In this document: piece after piece, positions 55,326 to 64,000 of the stretch
How the letters are laid out: the number at the start of each line of letters is the position of its first letter
Numbering within the stretch: the stretch's first letter is position 1
NCBI GenBank assembly: GCA_001566295.1
Contig: KQ964266.1
Span: 470,522-534,521, forward strand
Length of the DNA: 64,000 bases
From: Microdochium bolleyi
Taxonomy: Eukaryota > Ascomycota > Sordariomycetes > Xylariales > Microdochiaceae
Direction of reading: 5' to 3'
The notes under the pieces: generated by a model
The model's input: only the letters and a program-made list of their open reading frames with translations
Told to the model about the DNA's origin: nothing
Database searches by the model: none
Translations under genes and position numbers: made by a program

Positions 55326-56529
55326 TTCAAAACTATCCAAGAGCATCCGATTTGCGCAATAGACTTCTTATCTCTTGATCACACACTCTACCTCGTGTGT
55401 TAGGCCAGAGCAGCTGGGACTTCCTGTGCAAAACTCCGTCTAGGCGGCCATGTCTCAACGTGACAAGCCTAGCGAATCGGGTGGCGAACTCCACCCCCAA
55501 AACAAAACGGACACCACGTGTCTCGTGACCTTGTAAGCAACCTGGCGGAAGACGAGTCGTATTCTCGCCTATTCGGCGTGGGGGCGATCTCGCGTGCCAG
55601 AGATGAGCAGCCGTGTAACATTTGTTCATGCCACGGTGGAATCACGCCCGGGCACCCGCGAGTCAGAGAGACCAAAGTCTTGTTTTGTGCAATGATGCCA
55701 TGTTTGCCAGACGTGTCAGCAGTCTGTTCTCGAGCAACCGAAAATGGCTGAGACACGAAGAGAGACCTGTCATCGCTTGCGACTGAAAGCGCATGTGCTA
55801 CTCTGCTCGAGTTGTTCGCTGGTCGGTGACCATGAAATTACTGACCTGGAGAAGATATGTGAGGAGTATTTCCTTGGGATAGACATGATGTTTCGGGCAG
55901 AACAGAGGAAGCTTCATGGGGTTTGCTGCGAATACGATATCAGCTTAACAGAAGTCGAGAGGCTGCAACTTCTATCCCAGCCCGAGCTCGCGTGTGTGCC
56001 AGGGAGCCTTGTGTTACTCGTCGAGATTAGACGGGATGGCTTGTGCTCGAAACACCAATCTGCCACTTGGGGAGGACAAGCTCACGTGGAGTCCACGGGG
56101 TCTCTTGTGCCGTACTGCAAAACTTGATCTCGGTTCGCTTCGCGTACAACGTCAGTCGGAAAGCGAGGCGAGCCGAAACAGAGCGTTCACATGGGCCGTC
56201 CGACATGTCATATCATCAGTCAGAAAGCGATATGGCTGCGTTGGAGAAATGTTTAAATAGCATGATCAGTCCAGGTGGACAAGAGCTTGTGGGTGCTGTC
56301 AAGAACCACAGCGAACTCGTCAGTGTCCAGGGCGCCTCTTCCACTTCAAATGCCGTGATCTCAAAACTCACAACCGTTCTGTCACATCGCAAGTTGAAAC
56401 CGCTCGCCAGCTTTCTTGACTGTACTTACCTTCTTTCGCAATCTCGCGGCCGTCCACAATCTCGATATCTCACCACGTTTGAGACCAACAAACCTCGTGC
56501 AACCAGAAACCGCACAATCCAAACCAACG
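55326..56529. other. Intergenic, no confident gene
   Basis: 1.2 kb between THR4 and the next plus-strand gene. A 127-codon frame (55744-56127, +) is open, but its composition and lack of any motif do not support a gene. Confidence 0.5.
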
Positions 56530-57378
56530 ATGCGTCGCTCTCCCACGCCCGTAGCGGGCCCTGCTCTGCTCAACCTGGATTGTCTCTTGGCAGCCCATCT
56601 CCCCACAGTGGCGGCCGCACCAAGTCTTACTCGGGACCAGCTCATCGCTCAGCAGCCCTATCCGATCCTCCAGCGTTCAGACAGCAGCAGCAGCAGCATT
56701 AGCAGCGTCGCCGTTGCCGTCGCCGACGACGAGCAAGAGACATGGGCGATCAGGAACATGTCCCGCGTGTGCTCGGCGGACGACAAGCTCTGCGAGTGGA
56801 CGTTTATCATTGACACAGGTGCGCCGCTGCCAGGGGACCCGGAGCCGGCTGCGACTTACACGGCCCGCACTGCCGCGACCGTCGACGATGACGGTGGTGG
56901 TGCCGAACACCACTCCCCCACCGAGCGGGACGCGGGCGGCACGGTCGGCGATGCTTCCTCCCCGGCCCCAGCAACATCAGCAACATCCTCCTCCTCCACG
57001 ACCCAGCTCACCACGTGCACACACCTCGTCCCGTCCATGAGCGACGGCACGCCCGCCTCCCGCGCGACATCCACGGTCGTGACGCGGTGTGGCGCGTTCG
57101 GCGTGACGTCGGGCTGGACGCGCGTGGCCGGGGACGGCAGCAGCACGACAGGGCTCGAGGCCACCACGGTTGCCGATCAAGACGCAGGCGTCCTCGCGCC
57201 CCCGAGCGACGGGTTCACGGTGCTCAGCGTGGTCGACTACGCCCGCGGGGTGCTCGTGTATCCGGCCTACTCGGATGTCGAAATCCTGGCTGCCCTGGAA
57301 GACGGTGGCGATGATGCGGCGGCGGGCGGGGAGGGCGTGGTTGCTGTTCGGCGGTATCGGGTCGAGAAGATCCCGTGA
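56530..57378 (+). CDS. Probable secreted protein of an unnamed fungal family
   Basis: A single exon of 282 residues. The start MRRSPTPVAGPALLNLDCLL gives a weakly hydrophobic N-terminus (ending AAAPS near residue 32) that could serve as a signal peptide. An in-frame ATG 38 codons earlier adds a hydrophilic extension and is less likely. After a Ser-rich stretch comes WAIRNMSRVCSADDKLCEWT (paired Cys), FIIDTG, a long Ala/Thr/Ser-rich insert (about residues 105-165), TTCTHLV, TRCGAFGVTSGWTRV, GFTVLSVVDYARGVLVYPAY and a terminal VAVRRYRVEKIP. The order W-I-x-N-x-x-R-x-C, then C-x-W, F-x-I-D-T, CG-x-F-x-V-x-SGW, F-x-V-L-SVVD and VYPAYSD is what I know from uncharacterised secreted proteins of Sordariomycetes. 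The function is unknown. The Ala/Thr-rich insert is longer than usual and GC-rich. Confidence 0.7.
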   Translation: MRRSPTPVAGPALLNLDCLLAAHLPTVAAAPSLTRDQLIAQQPYPILQRSDSSSSSISSVAVAVADDEQETWAIRNMSRVCSADDKLCEWTFIIDTGAPLPGDPEPAATYTARTAATVDDDGGGAEHHSPTERDAGGTVGDASSPAPATSATSSSSTTQLTTCTHLVPSMSDGTPASRATSTVVTRCGAFGVTSGWTRVAGDGSSTTGLEATTVADQDAGVLAPPSDGFTVLSVVDYARGVLVYPAYSDVEILAALEDGGDDAAAGGEGVVAVRRYRVEKIP

Positions 57379-57805
57379 AGAGTTTCCCACTGTATACTGG
57401 GGAACCTGGAACAGATCTGGATGATGAAGCACTGTTGTTCTTGTTGTGATGGAGAACGAGAAGGGGAACACAAGTGGCATAAAGGAAATTGTTGCTATCA
57501 CGTCCATGCTGTAGTATTCGTAGTGTCTTTCGTGACTCTGGCTCGAAGGATCAGACATGTACCTCGCAGGAGAAGAGAGACTGCAACAACCGCTTCCATG
57601 CTCGCTGTTTACCAAGGCTAGTATTTCTATGCAACCAAATATGGTCTCAAAGGAAGAGAATGTTCTTCTGGAACGAAATGGCCGTGGCCATCACCAAGCT
57701 CGCTCGGCTATGCGGTAAATCTACATCTAATCGCGAAGTTCACCATGCATGCTACACACTCAGTGTTCCAACATCAGGTCATCCCACCACTCCCGACGAA
57801 GAAAC
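57379..57805. other. Convergent intergenic region
   Basis: 427 bases, AT-richer than the flanking genes, presumably 3' untranslated sequence of both convergent genes. Confidence 0.5.
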
Positions 57806-58504
57806 CTAATGCTTCACCCCCTCCTTCCTCGCACGCTCCGCAGCGACGAGCCTATCGAAGCGCCAGAACGCCGGCGCGCCCTCGAAGAAGGTGTTTGCGG
57901 TCCACAGCCACCACAGCCCACTGCCGAGCTCGACGCCGTGCTTCTCGAGGCGCGTGCGCGCGATCCACCACGCCTCGGTGACGTGGATCAGCAGCACGGG
58001 CACCACGATGAGGCGGGTGAGCCAGGTGAACGTCTCGGCGCCGCTGCCGCCGAAGAACCCAAAAGAAGGGAAGAAACGGTCGAGCACATCCCACGCCAGC
58101 GTGCCGGGCATGATCCACGGCAGCGCGAGCGCGGAGACGAAGTAGAACGCGACGCCGGCGAAGGAGGCGATACCGCCGCCCTGGGGCGGGGTGTAGGTGG
58201 TGATGCGGATGTCGCTGAGCCCGAGCTTGCGCTGGGCCTGCTGGGCCATGTCGACGAGGCGGACGCGCGACTCGGAGAGGGACGTCATGGGCGGGGAGAT
58301 GGGGATCTTGTGCGTGGCGGTGGTGGTGGTGAGGTGCAGCGTGTCGAGGGTCAGGTCGGCGAGCTGGGCGCCGCGGGCGGCGCGCGGGGAGAGGCCGGCG
58401 AAGGCGCGCAGGTAGTGCGTGAGCTCGGCGGCGTGGTCGCGGTTCATGTGGCCGATGATGCGGGCCTTGATGGCGGCGTCGTCCTTGGGGGCGGTCGTGG
58501 CCAT
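57806..58504 (-). CDS. DUF2470-domain membrane protein
   Basis: A single exon of 232 residues. The start MATTAPKDDAAIKARIIGHM is chosen because the DUF2470 domain begins directly after it. An ATG 26 codons upstream adds an unrelated Arg/Pro-rich leader. Residues 10-100 are a DUF2470 domain with IIGHMNRDHAAELTHYLRAF, the HMN-x-DH-x-x-x-L signature shared with the C-terminal part of haem-utilisation/pyridoxamine-oxidase-like proteins. Residues 115-215 hold three hydrophobic segments (IASFAGVAFYFVSALALPWI, LTRLIVVPVLLIHVTEAWWI and WLWTANTFFEGAPAFWRF), a DUF4499-like membrane part common to the fungal members. The combination is a known but uncharacterised fungal architecture. The short His-containing motif might bind haem or iron, which is speculation. 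The gene is very GC-rich at third positions. Confidence 0.85.
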   Translation of the reverse strand: MATTAPKDDAAIKARIIGHMNRDHAAELTHYLRAFAGLSPRAARGAQLADLTLDTLHLTTTTATHKIPISPPMTSLSESRVRLVDMAQQAQRKLGLSDIRITTYTPPQGGGIASFAGVAFYFVSALALPWIMPGTLAWDVLDRFFPSFGFFGGSGAETFTWLTRLIVVPVLLIHVTEAWWIARTRLEKHGVELGSGLWWLWTANTFFEGAPAFWRFDRLVAAERARKEGVKH

Positions 58505-58801
58505 GGCGGCTTGCCGTGGCTGTCGTCGGCAGCCGGGTGTCTCGGGTAGACTTGGTTGCTGGCTGGTGCGGGTGGCAGGCACGATTCGAAAGCGAGAGGG
58601 CGGTGACGAAGCTGGGCCGGCGCTGTGGAAGGCGAGGATCCGCGGCGTGGCTATGTGGAGGAGGCCACGATGGTTGCGGTAGAGGGCTCAACTCAAGTGG
58701 GGGAGACGAGCTCGACAGTGCTGCGGCCCCCGGAGCTGGCTGTATCGGGACAGAAACCGACCGTGGCACGGACCGACGGGATGGGATGGCGATCGTAAGC
58801 C

Positions 58802-58819
58802 CACACACACACACACACA
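58802..58819. repeat. (CA)n microsatellite
   Basis: Nine uninterrupted CA units about 300 bases upstream of the DUF2470 gene start. Confidence 0.85.
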
Positions 58820-60426
58820 TACCCGCCCTCGGAGACAGTTTTCGATCCTCGATAATTTCTCCGTGCTGCCATCGCGCATGCCGCAGATCCCGCAGCTCTG
58901 TTCGATGGAGCATTGCCCCAAGACGGCAACCCTCCTCCGTGGATCTGCAGCAGCCCCTCCACAAAGCACCCGTCCCTGCATGTGAAAACGTCCCGAGCGT
59001 TACGTTCTAGCGCGACGTCAAAGCGACAGCAGCGGCCCCAGAGATCGGATCTGGAACGCCGCGAAACAGCGCTTGTCAGCGGGCGGAAACACCCCGGGTC
59101 AAAGCGCACCGGACGAGATGGGCGGATCTGGTCTAGCATCTCCCTCCTACGGCCTGCAGAGAGCTGGTGCTCTGCCTACCTTTACCTGAGTAACATGCTC
59201 ACTCCAGCGGCCAGAGCCTGCCGGCTGTGTCTTGCATGGCACAGCAGGTCTTGCCGTGATGGCGCGGAATGGTGCGGGACAAGAGGCGGCACGCAGGTCC
59301 CGAGCGGCGCCGGGCGCTTCGGAGTCTTTCCCGCATGAACCGTCGTCGTCAATCAGTAATCCGTACTGATCTGATGTGTTCCGCATTCCGTCTGTTCACG
59401 AACGAACGTCGTTTCGAGTAAGCACACGTGAAGTCGGCCCACGGCGGCGAGGCAGCGGGCTCAGAGCGCAGATGTGCAGGGTGTCCTTGCCGGAGATACA
59501 CTTCTGCCTGACGGAGTACACAGCCTTGCGTTTCTTTTTGCGCGTGCAGGGAGCATCACCCTACGTCAGGCATAGAGCGTCTCGGCGGGACATGCGAGAC
59601 TGCCGAGAATCTTCAGTGGCACAGCGGCGGTGATGATGGTGCTGATCATGCTGACCATGCCGGCCAGCCACGAGGCTCGTTGAGATCGAATCACTCCGAA
59701 ACGACATACCTACACCAATTGAAAGCATAGGGTCGGACAGAAGCAAAAGTCCCGCTGTCAGCTCTATGCACTCAGCCTCTATTATGCATGCTTGTTCCCG
59801 CATAAGCAACCCCTGTGTGCTGATCGTGAGCTGACACGGAAGGGCCGAGACTCGTTTGTTTTTCTTCGTGCCTGGATATGCCACGCCACGCTATGCAAAT
59901 ACACATGCAATGATGCATGCACCCAGGACTCTTCTGATACTTGCCCTGGCACGCCATGGTCAGCACAGAACTTGGGATCACATCGCCATCATCCGCATCG
60001 GGTTCTTTGCATGACTTGACACCAGTCCCTTTCGTTGCGTGCTTCTTCCGTGACGCAGCCCAGTGCTACAATTCGCTGGCTGTGCCGCAGCAGGTAGACG
60101 AGGTCGAGAGCTGGCCTGCTGAACGCCTCCCCGATCTGTCCACCCTGTCTTCGTCTTTCAGCCTTTTTAGGGATGGTGTTGGGACCCTGCTCTACTGTAC
60201 CCGGTACCCCTGCACACACTCCCGCTTCAAGCACAGCTTCCTGGCCCATGAGGCCATCCCGGCTCCCAGCTTTGGAGTGACATGGTTCCAGTAACATTAC
60301 CTGCTCGCAAATCGAAGAGCGGCCAAAAAAAATGAGCAGTACCTGGTTCCCTGGGCATTAAGCGTACACACGGTACTCACACAGCACGCGCGCACGCAGC
60401 GGAGCCATCCGTCCCTAGCTCAGTCG

Positions 60427-60447
60427 AGCCAGCCAGCCAGCCAGCCA
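60427..60447. repeat. (AGCC)n tetranucleotide repeat
   Basis: Five AGCC units in a row in non-coding sequence. Confidence 0.85.
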
Positions 60448-60737
60448 CACAAGTCAGAGATCAATTAGATCGCGGGCTTGCTCTGCCTGATCTATCGAAA
60501 GACTCGTCCGACGTTTAGTCTAGTGAATTTAAAATTCACAAAGCCACCCCGGGTCACGACTGCCGGAGCCATGCGGCGGCTCCCCGACGACGACGACGAC
60601 GACGACTATGCTGATGACCGGGGGGCACGGCAAGCGCGCATCGGGAGCAAAAAGTCTAAACGCCCGACCAATCAAACACCCCAGCTCAAATCGACCAGGG
60701 CACGATGAAGGTTTTGATCGGAAAGATCCGAACAAGG

Positions 60738-60760
60738 GTGTGTGTGTGTGTGTGTGTGTG
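60738..60760. repeat. (GT)n microsatellite
   Basis: Eleven GT units and one G, non-coding. About 1.9 kb from the CA tract but in the opposite orientation. Confidence 0.85.
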
Positions 60761-61172
60761 GCAGCCACACTGACATTGGCGATGCGCGCCCTTCCCCCTG
60801 GGCCCCCTGGCACGTTTACAAGGCAGGCAGGCAGCCTTGGATTCAGCTTGTCTGCTGAACTGCAGGGGGTATGCATCGCCCTTGGGCGGCAAGGCCTTTC
60901 TCCTAGTTGCTCAGGAGAACGATGGCCTCATGGAGGTCGTGAATGGCATCTCGCCAGCTCAGCATCGACGCCCATGCTACACTCGGTGTGAATTGTAAAG
61001 GGGACAGCCGGAAGCTCGTCGTTATGTATCATGCGTTGTGTCCTATGTACTGCTGATTGTATGTGTTGATTCTATGTGCGAGGCAGTCCGCCAGGGACGC
61101 CTATCTATTGCAGCATTACTTTTCTACATTACTTTGCACCGTGATTTTGCATGCGCGTGCAACAAGACAGCT

Positions 61173-63046
61173 TCAGAGCCAGTCCCGGCCATCCTGCGGC
61201 GGCGCCCGTGTCCGGGGGCCCCATCGGTCGTCATTCGAAGTCGGACCGTGCGTCATAGAACCCCATTGGTGGTTTATCGAGTCTGGCGCGTGTGTCCCAG
61301 GCGGCCCCCACTGGTTGTCCGTCACCTTGACGGTCTTGGTGATGTGGATCTGGGGCCCGTGGCCGTCGTCGCTCATCGAGGAGCTGTCCCCGATGGGGTA
61401 CGACGTCACGGCCTGCACCCGCGACTCGGACCGGCCCTTCAAGGTGGTGCCCAACTCGATCTGGCTTTCGTTGTCCGCCTCCTGGATGATGCTTCTGGGG
61501 CTGGAACTCGACTGCCAAGGCTTCTTCCTCGTGCTCGAGTCCGTCCTGATCGATCTTCCGTGTTGGCTGCCCTTGGCTGTTCTAGTAGTGTCCGCTCCCG
61601 ATTGAGCAGAGGAACCGCCAAAGATGGTTGGCATCCACTTGCCAAGGAATTGCCGGATTGCTGGGAGGCAAGCGATGATAAGAGAAATGTGCACCTCCAT
61701 GGCCGTCCATATGAGCGCGTCGGTAAAGTCCCACGTAGGGTTGATCGTCGTCGTGAACAAATGCAGATGCGGCAGGCGGAGGCAGCTGATGACCACCACG
61801 AAAATGCCCAGGCTGAACATGAGCAGGATGCCGACCTTTTTCCGCGGGCTCGTCTGGAGTTTGATGAGGTATGGGAATGGCAAGGCCATGACAACCAGGT
61901 CGAAGAAAATATTCAGCCCAGCGCTTGCAAAGGCCATGGCCTGAATGTCAACGCACTGCTTCGGTCCGTAGTTGCCCTGCCACCCTAACCATATCGACTC
62001 GATCGGCCAGCACTGGAAAATCTGGGCTATTATGAAAGCGAGACTCGTTGTGGCGATCAGACCCATGAGTGACAGGGCGAGGATTCGGAACCCCCGGCCG
62101 GGGAAGACGCGGAGATAGAAGCCGAGAATGGAGATCTTCGTCAGAGCCAGGAGCACAAGATATAGGCCTTCGTCGATGTAGAAGATCTGCGAGGGAAACT
62201 GTTAGTTTGCAAATTGCCAGGGTCCATAGCAGTGCATTACTGACCAATAACGCTGATGTGACATCAGCTGGATCAACCTCCCAGATATCTCGTCCGAAAG
62301 CTTTAATGCGCGCTATAAGGAGAACAATTAGTCCATGCTTCGTTGACCAGCAATGTCGTCGGTTGGGAGACTTGCCGTATTCGCCAAGCAGAGTGAAGCC
62401 AATCCAGAAGAACTAGGACTCATGTCAGCGAGTGTTCGGAGCCAACAAAGGTGTCGGTACGCGGGAAAGCCATACACTGGTAACCACCATGATGTAGTCG
62501 TCGGCCTCGAACTTTTTGAAAATGGACCATCTCGCGTAGAGGCGGACTAGCAGGCATAGCAGGGTGAATGCTTCGATACCGATAAAGCCCGTCATTAAAG
62601 TGCTTCGGTTCCTCGGCTCGATGCCACAGGCGTCGCTTTGGATTTTCTGGAGCTCTGGATTGGGAGACGGTTAGGCCAAAGTCTCGCGGAAGTTGGGACG
62701 TGTGGTGCCGCAGGGAGGGTCGCATACTGAGAGCTTGTGTTACTGTGCATTCGGAAAGCACGCATGTGCTGACGGCATCTTTGAGCGAAGTGCTGGTGCA
62801 GATGCACGTCTCGTTTGCGACCGAGCCGCATTCCGACTTGGGCACAGCCTTCAAAATGCAGGCCAACTGGATGTGATGTCAGGAGTCAGTACCATGTCCT
62901 CTCGTTACGCCCCGTCCATATAATGCCTGGGAGGGAAGCCGACATACGCCGCACGGTGGGATCTGGTTGGTGTACTGCAAGAGACTTGCCTGTGTCTGTG
63001 ATATGACACAGGCCAGCAAGACGAGAAGGAACCACGGATGCCGCAT
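61173..63046 (-). CDS. CFEM-domain Pth11-like G-protein-coupled receptor
   Basis: Six exons in transcript order (63046-62948, 62866-62728, 62654-62476, 62412-62376, 62312-62245, 62186-61173) give 511 residues, every phase consistent. Residues 1-20 are a signal peptide (MRHPWFLLVLLACVISQTQA). An extracellular CFEM domain follows with eight Cys: PPCGLAC, SEC, ETCIC, STCVLSEC and finally DACGIEP. Seven membrane helices come next, with family landmarks ARWSIFKKFEADDYIMVVTS, FFWIGFTLLGEYARIKAFGR, DIWEVDP, IFYIDEGLYLVLLALTKISI, FQCWPIESIW and LGKWMPTIFG, then a long Ser-rich cytoplasmic tail with three imperfect W-G-P repeats. Magnaporthe Pth11 of this class senses surface cues and signals through cAMP. 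Intron 4 (62375-62313) uses a GC donor (GCAAGT). The 37-base exon 4 is easily missed. Confidence 0.93.
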
Positions 63047-64000
63047 GTTGAACCCCGGGGTCGGCAGTCGAGGACAAAACCAACAATCACTGGAACTACC
63101 AACAGCGAGGGAACGCTCGCCGGGACGCGGGCTAGCCATGGCTTAAAAGAGAGCAGCCATCAGATCTAGAGGGCCCAAGAGGGCGACTCGCATTGGCACT
63201 GAGCAGTGGATCCTGCCAGAAGCCGACGATGGAGTCTCGGACGCGCGGTGCCTTAGCTTCGGGTCCAAGTGACACCAGTCATCTCAGGTCCCTCTGGGAG
63301 ACCCATGCGAGCCCGCGCTGTGACATGCATGGCGCATGGATGCCCGCAGTTTCTCGAGTCCAGAGAGACATGGAGCATCCTAGCGCGATCATGGCAGGGG
63401 ATCCATGCGCCCGCAAATCAGTCAGCGCAGGCGTCGGGCCCCGGCTCCGCAGCAGCAGCGGCGGCTTCAGACACAGACCTGCTCCACGGCTGGCGTGCTT
63501 GGGATGTGCTGATCGTGCTGTGCGGCAGTCTTGTGAAACAGACATGCAAGATCTGAGCGTTGCCGACGCGGGATGAATGAAAGGATTCCAGAAAGATCCG
63601 CGAGCCGGAGCTCGCCGGGGCCAGCTGTGGCAGGTCGACCACCAGGCAGCTGGCTGGGCCGCTCTGTCCGCACAGGTGTGCTCAATGTCATGCCATGGTC
63701 CTGACTCGGGCTTGCCAAGGGCAGGTGCGAGACAACTTCGAGTGCTGTTGCCAACACTAAGGTGCGCACCTGAATCGGTTGGGATTCAAGGTAGGTAGCT
63801 GCCCTTGTAGCTGCTCTCCCTCCCACGTGCAACATCCAACCCGCTCGTCAATTCTTTCCACCGACTTCACTTTCCACAATCTAGTGCTCGACTCTTGCGG
63901 AGACAACAGACCCTGCATCGTCCACTGAGCTGGCGCCGACGACTCTTCGACGCAAGACGCCACCGCAACTCGAGTGCCGCAACCGGGGGGGGGGGGGGGG
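63047..64000. other. Right-edge intergenic sequence ending in a G run
   Basis: This holds the promoter of the CFEM receptor. From about 63.8 kb the plus strand becomes pyrimidine-rich with CAATC and TTTCCAC elements, like the leader of a plus-strand gene that would start beyond the edge. No complete gene is seen. The final 16 bases (63985-64000) are all G. Confidence 0.5.

Larger units (their letters stand above)
58505..61172. other. Long intergenic region with simple repeats
   Basis: 2.7 kb with a CA tract (58802-58819), AGCC repeats (60427-60447), a short GAC run (60588-60605) and a GT tract (60738-60760). No coding frame has support on either strand. The first part should contain the promoter of the DUF2470 gene. 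Confidence 0.5.

Noticed and set aside
55744..56127. 127-codon plus-strand frame downstream of THR4
   Set aside because: No signal peptide, domain or conserved pattern; it could be chance.

Overview
The window reads as nuclear DNA of a filamentous ascomycete (Pezizomycotina, probably a Sordariomycete). The evidence is short GT-AG introns of about 50-140 bp with RCTRAC-like branch points 10-25 bp before the acceptor, a moderately GC-rich sequence, Pth11-type and CFEM receptors, a Zn2Cys6 regulator, small secreted cysteine-rich proteins, and ascomycete orthologues such as VPS13, MCH1, BTN1/CLN3 and THR4. Genes are scattered on both strands, separated by gaps of about 0.3-4 kb. There are no operons, CRISPR arrays, rRNA genes or recognisable transposons, and I found no tRNA.

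Left part (1-18 kb): the N-terminal half of VPS13 runs off the left edge on the minus strand. It is followed by a mitochondrial DUF3429/TMEM69-like protein with a long Lys/Glu-rich tail (+), an unrecognised 284-residue ORF (-), a six-exon seven-transmembrane receptor-like protein (+), and a Zn2Cys6 protein with a Gln/Asn-rich N-terminus and putative introns in its 5' leader (-). Then comes a stretch of nearly 4 kb in which I see no gene.

Middle part (22-43 kb): MCH1 transporter (-), an aquaporin with a long disordered N-terminus (-), a classical short-chain dehydrogenase (-), a five-exon secreted ten-cysteine protein (+), a glutathione-transferase-like protein (-), a second small secreted six-cysteine protein (+), a five-exon CinA C-terminal-domain protein (+), an App1-type (DUF2183) phosphatase (-), BTN1/CLN3 (+), and a Pth11-like receptor gene interrupted by one in-frame TAG (-).

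Right part (44-64 kb): a CorA-like membrane protein (+), a secreted type-B carboxylesterase/lipase (-), an F-box protein (-) divergent from threonine synthase THR4 (+), a probable secreted protein (+), a DUF2470 membrane protein (-), and an intact CFEM-domain Pth11-like receptor with a GC-AG intron (-). The window ends in a run of 16 G.

The genes do not form an obvious pathway or a classical secondary-metabolite cluster. The themes are lipid and vacuole housekeeping (VPS13, App1-like, BTN1, MCH1), membrane transport (aquaporin, CorA-like), and environment or host sensing and secretion (three seven-TM proteins, three secreted small proteins, an esterase, a GST and an SDR). Exon structures were derived by eye from splice signals and frame continuity, with no transcript support.
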